Shown in pieces: positions 18,939-26,223 of a stretch of DNA of 64,000 nucleotides. Under the pieces are notes generated by a model. The model was not told the DNA's origin, searched no databases, and saw only the letters and a list, made by a program, of their open reading frames with translations. The stretch comes from Hyphomicrobium sp. (GTDB taxonomy: Bacteria > Pseudomonadota > Alphaproteobacteria > Rhizobiales > Hyphomicrobiaceae). The DNA is taken from assembly GCF_019744875.1 (NCBI RefSeq), contig NZ_JAIETU010000013.1, positions 1 to 64,000 on the forward strand, written 5' to 3'. The position numbers and the translations under genes are program-made. Numbering within the stretch: the first letter of the stretch is position 1; each line of letters begins with the position of its first letter.

Positions 18939-20516
18939 CTAGCTCCGCCGCGTGAGATTGCGCAGTTGACGAAGCGTCATCGTCCCGGTGGCGAGCACGG
19001 CAACCGCGTAAACGGCAAGCCCGCCCCCGATCAGCGCCGAAAGAGCCAAGATGTGCGTGGCAAAGCCGGCGTTTGACGCGAAATACGGCCCGAGCACATG
19101 CGCCAGCGCCAGCAGCGCCGCGCCCATCACCACGCTCGAGATAAGGATCGTACCGAACGCCCGCACCATCCGCTTGTCGATGGTGAAATGCCCGCGCCGG
19201 ACAAGCGTGCTCCACAGCAGCCCAGCGTTGAGCCACCCGCCGAGCGTGGTCGCAACCGCGATGCCGAGGTGCGGAAGCAGCCCAAGCTTGCGGAACCAGA
19301 AGAACAGCGCAATTGACCCGAGCGTGTTCGCAAACAGGCTGATCGTCGCGTAGCGCATCGGCGTCCTGGTGTCCTCGCGGGCAAAGTAGGCCGGCGAAAA
19401 CACCTTGATCATCACGAACGACGGCAGCCCCAGCGCGAACACGGCCAGCACGGCCGCCGTCTGCGCCGTATCGGTGGCTGTGAACGCGCCGCGCTCGAAC
19501 AGCACCTTCACGATCGGAATAGGCACCAGCGCCAGCGCCACGGCGGCCGGCACGGTCAGCAGCATCGCGAATTCGAGCGAGCGGTTCTGGCTGTCGAGCA
19601 CGGCGGCGTGATCGCCCGCCCTGAGTTGTCGCGACACGTTGGGTAGCAGCACCACGCCGATGGCGATGCCCACGATGGCGAGCGGCAGCTCATAAAGACG
19701 GTCGGCATAGTAGAGCTGAGACACGGCGCCGGGCTGCTGCGAGGCGATCACGGTGCCGATCATGATGTTGATCTGAGTCACGCCGCCCGCGATCACGCCA
19801 GGAATTCCAAGAGTGATCAGCCGGCGCACGCCGTCCGTCATGCGCGGACGCCTGAGGCGGAGCGTGAAGTTGTTGCGTCTGAGGCCGTCCCACAGCAGCA
19901 GAAGTTGCAGAAAGCCTGCCGCGAGCACGCCCAGCGCCTGCACGACGCCGCCGTTCGGCTCGTTGTGGAGGCCGAGCGCGAAGCCGATGAAGATCGCCGC
20001 CGTCAGCGTGAGGTTGAGCACAATCGAGACCGACGAGCTCTCGACGAATTTTCCGAACGTGTTGAGCACGCCCGAGAACAGCGCCACGAGCGACATGCAG
20101 AAAAGGTAGGGGAAGGTGATCTGCGTCAGCAGCACCGCGAGATTGAACTTCTCGGCGTTCGCGCTGAAGCCCGGCGCCAGCAGATACATGAGCCACGGCA
20201 TCGTGATCATGGCCACGATGGTCAGCACGGCCAGCACCAGCACCAGCCCGCTCATCGCCTCCTCGGCGAACGCGCGCGCCTGGTCGCGGCCGCGCTCTTC
20301 GAGCTCTTTTGCGAACAACGGAATGAAGGCCGAGTTGAACGCCCCCTCGCCGAACAGGCGCCGGAAAAGATTCGGAAACCGGAACGCGACGTTGAAAGCG
20401 TCCGCCACCCAGCCCGCGCCGAACGCCCACGCAAACAGGATATCGCGCACGAACCCGAGCACGCGCGACACGAGTGTCAGACCGCCGACAGTGGCAAAGG
20501 CGCGATAGAGCTTCAT
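18939..20516 (-). CDS. murJ: Lipid II flippase MurJ (MviN)
   Basis: An integral inner-membrane protein of 525 residues with about 13-14 predicted helices, which flips lipid II for peptidoglycan synthesis. It begins MKLYRAFATVGGLTLVSRVLGFVRDI, the MviN signature, followed by GWVADAFNVAFRFPNLFRRLFGEGAFNSAFIPLF. Length and order match the family. Confidence 0.96.
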   Translation of the reverse strand: MKLYRAFATVGGLTLVSRVLGFVRDILFAWAFGAGWVADAFNVAFRFPNLFRRLFGEGAFNSAFIPLFAKELEERGRDQARAFAEEAMSGLVLVLAVLTIVAMITMPWLMYLLAPGFSANAEKFNLAVLLTQITFPYLFCMSLVALFSGVLNTFGKFVESSSVSIVLNLTLTAAIFIGFALGLHNEPNGGVVQALGVLAAGFLQLLLLWDGLRRNNFTLRLRRPRMTDGVRRLITLGIPGVIAGGVTQINIMIGTVIASQQPGAVSQLYYADRLYELPLAIVGIAIGVVLLPNVSRQLRAGDHAAVLDSQNRSLEFAMLLTVPAAVALALVPIPIVKVLFERGAFTATDTAQTAAVLAVFALGLPSFVMIKVFSPAYFAREDTRTPMRYATISLFANTLGSIALFFWFRKLGLLPHLGIAVATTLGGWLNAGLLWSTLVRRGHFTIDKRMVRAFGTILISSVVMGAALLALAHVLGPYFASNAGFATHILALSALIGGGLAVYAVAVLATGTMTLRQLRNLTRRS

Positions 20517-20584
20517 GGGGACCCCAAAAATCGGGAAACGAGAGATCCGTTCTCGGCCCGGTTCTTAGAGCCTGATCGTTCGAG

Positions 20585-20632
20585 ATGCGAGCACTTCCGC
20601 TCGCATGAGCGCTCTGGAAGGGGATCGTCCCC
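20585..20632. repeat. Two adjacent inverted repeats between the NicO gene and murJ
   Basis: A perfect 8-bp inverted repeat (ATGCGAGC, 6-nt spacer, GCTCGCAT; 20585-20606) is followed closely by a GGGGA/TCCCC hairpin near 20620. Neither is followed by a T-run on either strand. They may be a factor-dependent terminator for the metal-uptake operon or mRNA stabilisers. Confidence 0.6.
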
Positions 20633-20660
20633 GAAAAGGCTAGTAAAGCGGAAGAGCCTA

Positions 20661-21899
20661 CTAAAGCGGCCCGGTCATGCCGCCGCTGAGAGAGGCCACG
20701 AAAAAGCTCGCGCCCATCAGGAACACGAGCGCCGAGCCGACGAGGCCCGCGCCCGTCGCCACAGCGCCCGCGAGCCGGCTTTCGCCGCCCGCAAGCCGCG
20801 TCGCCAGCTCCCGCGAGCCGACCGCCAGCGCGGCAAGCGTCGAGACCGTGATGGCCGTGCCGAGCGCCATCGCGAAGGTCGCGAAGATGCCCGCAATGAG
20901 CAGCCCCTGGCTGAGCGCGAAGATCATGATGAGGATCGCACCCGTGCACGGCCGGATGCCGACCGAGAGCGCAATCGCCAGCGCCTTGCGCCACGAAAGC
21001 GTGCCCTGGAGCTGCGAGGGATCAGGCATGTGAACGTGCCCGCAGCAGCTTCCGTCGGCGGCATGCACGTGACCGTCATGGGCATGCGCCTGAACGTTCG
21101 CCGGAGCGTGGTCGTGGGTATGGACATGCGCGTGGGTGTGATCGTGGGAATGATCATGATGGGAATGCGCATGCCCGCACCCGCAACTGCCGTGCCCATG
21201 ATCGTGGGAATGATTGTGTGAGTGCGCGTGACCGTGGCCCGGTGCATGAGCATGATTGTGCGCATGAGACTGACTGGCGGGCACAGGCGATCCGGCAGCA
21301 GCCGACGGCGCGCTCCGCAACAGCTTCGAGAGCTGCCCGTAAAGCAACCAGATGCCGATCAGCGCCACCAGCCCCCAGCTTACGGTTTCGATCCACGCCT
21401 CGGCGGATTTGATTTCGAGGCTCGTCGCCCGCATTGCGATGGCGAGCACGCCCACGATGGCGATGGCCGACAGCGCCTGGATGAACGCCGCGAGAAACGA
21501 CAGCATGATGCCGCGCCGAACCGTCTTCTCGTTCGCCAGCACGTAGGATGAAATCACCGCCTTGCCGTGTCCCGGTCCCGCCGCGTGCAGCACGCCGTAC
21601 AGAAATCCGAGAAAGCCGAGCATCAGCGTCGCGCTCATCACGTCGCCGCTCTTGAGCTGGCGCACGGCGCCCGCAAGCTCGCGATTGATGCGCTGCTGCT
21701 GCGCCAGCACGAACGACCACGCGTCCCCCACCAGGCTGCGCTCGCCCTTGTGAGGCGCCGATGTCGTTTGCCCCGGCGCCAGCGGCGTCCCGAAGGGCGA
21801 CCGCTGCGGCTCTGTCTGCGCCAGCGCGCCGAACGAAACCGCGAGCCCGAGAACCAGCGCCGCAAGCGCGGAAAACAATCGCATCATGATTTTTTGCAA
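20661..21899 (-). CDS. NicO-family nickel/cobalt (metal) permease with His-rich loop
   Basis: A 412-residue membrane protein with signal-like N-terminus and about 6-7 helices. The NicO motif is HAAGPGHGKAVISSYVLANE at 105-124. A striking His/Asp loop covers about 212-290 with more than thirty histidines plus Cys pairs (GSCGCGHAH and GSCCGHVH), typical of RcnA-like or HupE/NicO metal transporters. A second transport block begins near ALAIALSVGIRPCTGAIL. It overlaps the DUF1007 gene by 16 bp. The metal may be Ni, Co or, by context with znuA, Zn. Confidence 0.85.
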   Translation of the reverse strand: MQKIMMRLFSALAALVLGLAVSFGALAQTEPQRSPFGTPLAPGQTTSAPHKGERSLVGDAWSFVLAQQQRINRELAGAVRQLKSGDVMSATLMLGFLGFLYGVLHAAGPGHGKAVISSYVLANEKTVRRGIMLSFLAAFIQALSAIAIVGVLAIAMRATSLEIKSAEAWIETVSWGLVALIGIWLLYGQLSKLLRSAPSAAAGSPVPASQSHAHNHAHAPGHGHAHSHNHSHDHGHGSCGCGHAHSHHDHSHDHTHAHVHTHDHAPANVQAHAHDGHVHAADGSCCGHVHMPDPSQLQGTLSWRKALAIALSVGIRPCTGAILIMIFALSQGLLIAGIFATFAMALGTAITVSTLAALAVGSRELATRLAGGESRLAGAVATGAGLVGSALVFLMGASFFVASLSGGMTGPL

Positions 21900-22555
21900 C
21901 CGAGGGTCACCGTTTGCGCGTAGCCCATGCCCGTGCCCGCATTGGCATCGCCCGCCGAGAGCTGACCGCCGAAGGACTCGTTGAGCGCCTTGAACTGTTC
22001 GAGTTCGTTCTCCGGAACGCCGACACTCGCCGTGCAGCCCGCCGGCGCACCGGCGCTGAGCTTAACCGGGTTGTCCTTGACGAAATCGAACGCGATGAAG
22101 AACGTCTCGTCGAACACCGCAAAATTGAAGTTCGGCGCATCCGCCAGCACCGGCTGCTCGAACGGCAGCGTGAAAAAGAGCGACAGCACGCTGTCCTTGT
22201 ATTCGAGGTGATACTCGGTCGGATCCTTCGTCTTCACGACTTTTTCGCCCAGCTTGGCCACCGTGAAGTATCCGAACTCCTTGAGGCCATCGATGTTGAC
22301 CTTCGCCAGCTCCGCAAGCTCTTCGCGCGAGTAGGTCCCATCTCCGTTGGCGTCCAGGCCCTGAATGGCCATCGCCGTGTACATGTCGTCGAAGGACCAC
22401 TTGTGCTGCAGCCCTGTCACGGCGCCGTTCTCGTAGACGACCGTCGTTTCGACCGTCACCCACACGTGCGGATGCGCGCGGGCCGGGGGCGCGCTACCCG
22501 TCGCAGCAAGCGCCAGCACCAACAAGCCCACCAAGGCCGACCAAGTCTTTCGCAA
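21884..22555 (-). CDS. DUF1007 periplasmic protein with EF-hand-like loop
   Basis: A 223-residue exported protein: Sec signal to about residue 27 (PPARAHPHVWV), then the DUF1007 hallmark HPHVWVTVETTVVYENG and KWSFDDMYTAMAIQGLD. Within it DANGDGTYSREE is an EF-hand-like calcium loop. DUF1007 proteins are usually coded with NicO permeases and thought to help metal capture in the periplasm. The precursor's mature N-terminus begins with His, a possible metal ligand. Co-transcribed and overlapping with the permease gene. Confidence 0.88.
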   Translation of the reverse strand: MRKTWSALVGLLVLALAATGSAPPARAHPHVWVTVETTVVYENGAVTGLQHKWSFDDMYTAMAIQGLDANGDGTYSREELAELAKVNIDGLKEFGYFTVAKLGEKVVKTKDPTEYHLEYKDSVLSLFFTLPFEQPVLADAPNFNFAVFDETFFIAFDFVKDNPVKLSAGAPAGCTASVGVPENELEQFKALNESFGGQLSAGDANAGTGMGYAQTVTLGCKKS

Positions 22556-22745
22556 AATGTCCTCCTGAGCGTCCGGATGGGCTCACTCTACCATACTGGG
22601 TAAGGCCGAGCCGGACGGGCATTCGACGTCAGGGACGCAGCGCTCCGCGACCTAAATCCGCCGCGCGATACCGGTCCGATCCGCGCTTAACCAGCCTGAA
22701 AATAAAGCAGGATCAAGGCGCGGCTCGCCCCAGTTGCGCCAATTT

Positions 22746-22761
22746 GGATGTTATAGTATCC
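22746..22761. promoter_or_regulatory. Candidate Zur operator between DUF1007/NicO and znuA
   Basis: The sequence ggatgttatagtatcc is an imperfect palindrome (GGAT-N2-TATA-N2-ATCC), resembling alphaproteobacterial Zur boxes with a GTTATA core. It lies 35 bp before the znuA start and about 190 bp before the divergent DUF1007 gene, so one site could control both. Identification is by eye only. Confidence 0.55.
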
Positions 22762-22796
22762 GTAAATATCAGTCCACAGTCACCTTCGGAGCCGTC

Positions 22797-23885
22797 GTGC
22801 ATCCAGCACCTGCATCGTCGTTTTACATCCCGCACCGCGCGGCCGTCCTCGGCGCCGCCGGATTGAGCGTGCTTGCGGCATTGCCCGCGGCCGCGGAAGT
22901 CAAAGTGACGGCGACCATCAAGCCGATCCACGCCCTCGTCTCCCAGGTCATGGAAGGCGTCGGCACTCCGGCTCTCCTCGTCAAAGGCGCCGCCTCGCCG
23001 CACACCTACGCCTTGAAGCCATCCGACGCGCGCGAGCTCAACAACGCCAATGTCGTGTTCCGCGTCTCAGAGGCGGTCGAGCCCTTTACGCGCAAGATCA
23101 CGGCGTCGCTGCCGGACACCGTCCGCGTCGTCACGCTCGCCGACGCGCCCGGTATCGACTGGCTGACCATAAGAACCGGCGATTCGTTCGAAGCCCACGA
23201 TCACGGAGCCGACGAAGCACACGATCACAGCCATGATCACGACCACGATCATGACAAGCACGACCACGGCGACCACAGCCACGATGACCACAGCCACGAC
23301 GCCCACGACCACGCAGGACACGCCGACGAGCCTGCCGGAGACAAGACCTCCGCCGACCACAAAAACCGCGACGGCCACGTCTGGCTGGATCCGGAGAACG
23401 CCCGCAAGATGGTCGCCGAGATCGCCCGCACCCTGGCCGAGGCCGACCCCGCCAACGCCGAAACGTACAAGGCCAACGCAGCCAAGAGCGATGCGGCCAT
23501 CGTAGCCCTCTCGGCCGACATCGCCCGCGAGCTCGAACCCGTGAAGGGCAAGCCCTTCGTCGTCTTCCACGACGCCTACCAGTATTTCGAGCGCCGCTTC
23601 GGGCTCGCAGCCCTCGGCTCGATCACGCTCAATCCCGAGGCCAAGCCCTCCGCCAAGCGGCTGACGGAAATCCGCAAGAAGCTCGGCGCGCTGTCTGCAA
23701 GCTGCGTCTTCAGCGAACCGCAGTTCCAGCCGAAGCTGGTCGCCGTCGTGACCGAAGGGACGAGCGCGCGCGCAGGCACCCTCGATCCCGAAGGCGCCCT
23801 CGTCGAGCCCGGCCCGCAGGCCTACGACACCCTTCTGCGCAACCTCGCCACCGGCCTCAAGACCTGCCTCGTGCAGGGCAGCTAG
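22797..23885 (+). CDS. znuA: Zinc ABC transporter substrate-binding protein ZnuA
   Basis: A 362-residue periplasmic binding protein of the cluster A-I (ZnuA) type. The chosen GTG at 22797 follows GGAG by about 8 nt; an upstream TTG at 22734 would cover the Zur site. A signal peptide (AAVLGAAGLSVLAALPAAAE) precedes KPIHALVSQVMEGV. Metal ligands are expected at SPHTYALKPSDA, the second His-domain VVFHDAYQYFERRFG, and a His/Asp-rich loop at about 130-175. No znuB or znuC is nearby; the adjacent NicO permease is the only transporter. Confidence 0.92.
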   Translation: MHPAPASSFYIPHRAAVLGAAGLSVLAALPAAAEVKVTATIKPIHALVSQVMEGVGTPALLVKGAASPHTYALKPSDARELNNANVVFRVSEAVEPFTRKITASLPDTVRVVTLADAPGIDWLTIRTGDSFEAHDHGADEAHDHSHDHDHDHDKHDHGDHSHDDHSHDAHDHAGHADEPAGDKTSADHKNRDGHVWLDPENARKMVAEIARTLAEADPANAETYKANAAKSDAAIVALSADIARELEPVKGKPFVVFHDAYQYFERRFGLAALGSITLNPEAKPSAKRLTEIRKKLGALSASCVFSEPQFQPKLVAVVTEGTSARAGTLDPEGALVEPGPQAYDTLLRNLATGLKTCLVQGS

Positions 23886-23910
23886 CCACGACGAGGGATG
23901 ACGCAAATAG

Positions 23911-23942
23911 AAAAAGGGCGGCTGAACCAGCCGCCCTTTTTC
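23911..23942. terminator. Bidirectional intrinsic terminator between znuA and the L,D-transpeptidase
   Basis: A perfect 9-bp stem (GGGCGGCTG / CAGCCGCCC, 3-nt loop) is flanked by A5 on the left and T5 on the right, so it works on both strands for the two converging genes. Confidence 0.93.
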
Positions 23943-23963
23943 TTTGATCGGATCCGTCGAGCG

Positions 23964-24935
23964 TTACTCGACAGTGGTCTGCGCCGCGCGAGAGATCGAG
24001 CCCGCACCAACCTTGCGATTGTAGCGCGTCACCTTCTTCTCTTCCGAAGCGGCCGGAGCCTTCGCTTCCTCGTCCGACACGCTCTCGGCCGGGCCTTCCT
24101 TGGAATACGTCCCGTCGGTGTTGCGCGTGTAGGTGGTCACTTCGTCGTCGCTGCCGGCCGTTGCGGGCACCGCGGCGGTCTCATCGGATTCGATGAAGAA
24201 ACCGGTCTTCGGCGGGCTTGCGACGGAGCGCGACTTGGCCTTCGGCGTCTCTTCTTCGGCAACCGGAGCGGTAGAAGCCGATGCCGTCGTGGCAGCGGTC
24301 TTGCGTGCAACAGCCGCGTCAGCATCAGCGAAATCGCCCGGGCTCGTCTTGAACCGTTCCCACGTCACGACGACCTTGGTGCCGGTCGGAACGCGCGGAT
24401 AGAGATCGATTACGTCCTCGTTGAACATGCGGATGCAGCCCTTCGAGACGTTCTGCCCGATGGTCCACGGAGCGTCCGTGCCATGGATGCGATAGGTGCT
24501 CGAACCGAGATAGAGCGCGCGCACGCCGAGCGGGTTCATGGGATGCCCGCCGGGCACCCAGCTCGGAAGCTTGGGATTTTCGCGCAGCATCTCAGGCGTC
24601 GGACGCCAATCGGGATTCTCGCGCTTGTTCGAAACCGTGGTCGTACCCTGCCAGCGGCTCTGCTCGCGCGGGATCGCGATCGGATAGCTGGTGGCCTGGC
24701 CGGCCTTGGTGATGTGATACAGGCGACGATCGCCGAAGCTCACGATGATCTGACCGGCGCTGTACTTGGGATCGAAGCTGACGGTCTGCTTCTTGCCGCC
24801 GCCGTATTCCGGCTCGCCGCCCCACAGGAATTCGATCAGCGTCTGGGCACTTGCGGGACCCGGAACGCCAATAATGCTCACAGCCACGATTGCCGCGGCC
24901 ACGGCACTGCCGATCTTTGCCTTGAACTCAAACAT
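23964..24935 (-). CDS. L,D-transpeptidase (YkuD/ErfK family), secreted
   Basis: A 323-residue exported protein that would make 3-3 peptidoglycan crosslinks or attach envelope proteins. Start ATG 24935 has GGGAG about 8 nt upstream. Signal peptide to about 30 (GPASAQ). The YkuD catalytic motif is HGTDAPWTIGQNVSKGCIRM with H151 and C167. A Thr/Ala/acidic tail (about 200-323) with CTD-like TYTRNTDGTY repeats is unusual and probably disordered. The open frame extends to 25265, but that extra N-terminus is not protein-like. Confidence 0.92.
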   Translation of the reverse strand: MFEFKAKIGSAVAAAIVAVSIIGVPGPASAQTLIEFLWGGEPEYGGGKKQTVSFDPKYSAGQIIVSFGDRRLYHITKAGQATSYPIAIPREQSRWQGTTTVSNKRENPDWRPTPEMLRENPKLPSWVPGGHPMNPLGVRALYLGSSTYRIHGTDAPWTIGQNVSKGCIRMFNEDVIDLYPRVPTGTKVVVTWERFKTSPGDFADADAAVARKTAATTASASTAPVAEEETPKAKSRSVASPPKTGFFIESDETAAVPATAGSDDEVTTYTRNTDGTYSKEGPAESVSDEEAKAPAASEEKKVTRYNRKVGAGSISRAAQTTVE

Positions 24936-25235
24936 CAACGAGACTCCCGCTGTCATAATTGCCAAGCCTGGGGCGAGTTCCCTCGACCGCCTCAAGCCTC
25001 TTGCCGGCATGTTGCGCCCGTTAAGTGAAGAGCCGGTATAGACCAGTCCGTCATATACCGGCAGAGCATGAGAGTCACACTGAGGTCTGTTCGCACCATG
25101 TGGCCCAACTTGAAAGGGCAACCGGTGCAATGCGGCAACGGTTGCCAAATCACAAGGCAAATCGGTCAGTTGATGCCCCTTCGCAGTGCATCGGAAACCC
25201 GCGAATGCGCTTGACCCGAACCGCCAAATCATCGA
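24936..25235. other. Intergenic stretch upstream of the L,D-transpeptidase
   Basis: Non-coding. It should hold the promoter of the L,D-transpeptidase (minus strand), but no clear -35/-10 pair is visible. Nothing else is recognised. Confidence 0.5.
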
Positions 25236-25250
25236 GAACAAAATAAGAAC
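25236..25250. promoter_or_regulatory. Perfect alphaproteobacterial LexA (SOS) box
   Basis: The sequence GAACaaaataaGAAC matches exactly the direct-repeat LexA operator of alphaproteobacteria (GTTC-N7-GTTC read on the other strand). It lies in non-coding DNA: 300 bp upstream of the L,D-transpeptidase gene, and just before the candidate plus-strand RNA. One such match per 64 kb is possible by chance, so context matters. Confidence 0.5.
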
Positions 25251-25625
25251 ACAGTCGTGTTTCAAAGTGTGTTCTGTGAGCGCGTTGGCCGTGCGGGCCG
25301 CTCAAAGTGAGTGTTGAGTAACCGGGCGTAGTTTCCGGTCGGGTTGTATGCGTCAGTAATTTGTAGCGTCGCGTTGCGTTTGTCGAGTTGCGTGTACGGA
25401 CGCCCGGTCGGAGTCCGGTGTTGCGTCTCCTGCGTTGGTTCGTTGCGTCAGTTGCGTCGTGTTGCGTCATGCGTATCGGCAAGAGCCGCGGATTTCCCTC
25501 ATCCGGCGTGCTCCGCCAGAGAGTTTCAGAACTGTCACTTCGGCGCCGTCCGCGTTCGTGTGCGTATCAGATTTGGTCTGGCCCAACGGCCGGAACGGTG
25601 CCCCCGCCGTTCCGGCCGTTTTTTT
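25251..25625 (+). ncRNA. Candidate small RNA with six GTTGCGT heptamers
   Basis: This 375-bp stretch has no convincing protein frame yet ends in a strong plus-strand intrinsic terminator (25586-25625) with no plus-strand gene upstream. Six exact copies of GTTGCGT start at 25373, 25387, 25420, 25442, 25451 and 25461, in a G/U-rich, A/C-poor region likely to stay single-stranded. The 5' end is unknown. A perfect SOS box lies immediately before. It could be a regulatory or sponge RNA; no known family (SRP, 6S, tmRNA, RNase P) was recognised. Confidence 0.4.
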
Positions 25626-25626
25626 A
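25586..25626 (+). terminator. Orphan plus-strand intrinsic terminator
   Basis: A perfect stem of about 13 bp (arms ACGGCCGGAACGG and CCGTTCCGGCCGT) around an 8-nt loop, followed by T7 on the plus strand only. The minus side lacks a T-run after the hairpin, so it does not serve the cupin gene that ends here. Confidence 0.85.
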
Positions 25627-26103
25627 TGGCTTGGCGGGGGCTGCGGCCGGCGCGCTCGTGGCCATGCCCTCCGCACCGATGAACACCGCCAGGATTCGCA
25701 TCGGCCCCGCGCCCGCGTTGCGGCCGTTGTGCGCAAACCCGATGGCTTCCAGCATCGCGTCCCCCGCCCGGTAGGTGCGCACGCCCTTGTCGCCGTAGTC
25801 GACGTTGAGCGTTCCCTCGAGCACATAGCCGACGACGGGGCTGCCGTGCGTATGCCAGCCGGTCTCCTGCCCGGGCGCGAGCGTCACGACCGCCGCCGTC
25901 ACTTTCGCCCGGCCCGCGCTCGGATAGATGAGCGGCTCGCCGATTACCGTCTCGCTCGCGGCAAGCAGCGGCGCAGCCGGCGAGGGCGGCATCGCATTGG
26001 GCGACCGCTTTTCGAACTCGCCCGAGAAAATCAGAAGTCCGGCCGCGCCGGCCGCAACCCCAGTTACGAACGGCAGAATTGAACGACGGAGGTGTTCAAT
26101 CAT
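25624..26103 (-). CDS. Membrane-anchored cupin-domain protein
   Basis: A 159-residue protein starting MIEHLRRSILPF with one N-terminal transmembrane or signal-anchor helix (about 9-27). The cupin barrel (about 60-145) shows metal ligands H84, H86, E96 in GWHTHGSPVVGYVLEGTL and H125 in GFAHNGRNAG. A Pro/Ala tail ends it. Such periplasm-facing small cupins are common in proteobacteria without known substrate. It is divergent from the ggt gene. Confidence 0.85.
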   Translation of the reverse strand: MIEHLRRSILPFVTGVAAGAAGLLIFSGEFEKRSPNAMPPSPAAPLLAASETVIGEPLIYPSAGRAKVTAAVVTLAPGQETGWHTHGSPVVGYVLEGTLNVDYGDKGVRTYRAGDAMLEAIGFAHNGRNAGAGPMRILAVFIGAEGMATSAPAAAPAKP

Positions 26104-26223
26104 GGGCTGGCCTCTATAACCGTAAGGATGTGCACCTCGTCCCGGCTGGACGGACGGGGCCAAGGAGAGCGGAATGAGCATGCCCGAGATTCGCGTGCCT
26201 GCGTGCAGCTTGAGGACTTGGGC

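Noticed and set aside
20585-20632. Intrinsic terminator
   Set aside because: The hairpins are good but no T-run follows on either strand, so listed only as inverted repeats.
23220-23340. Short tandem repeat/CRISPR-like array in znuA
   Set aside because: It is a His/Asp coding run (cac gac), not spaced repeats with unique spacers.
24936-25265. N-terminal extension of the L,D-transpeptidase
   Set aside because: Runs over the LexA box, and a good ribosome site precedes ATG 24935 with a signal peptide right after.
25150-25482. Minus-strand frame of 110 codons over the GTTGCGT repeats
   Set aside because: Low-complexity Thr/Arg-rich translation, no ribosome site, and it runs through the SOS box.
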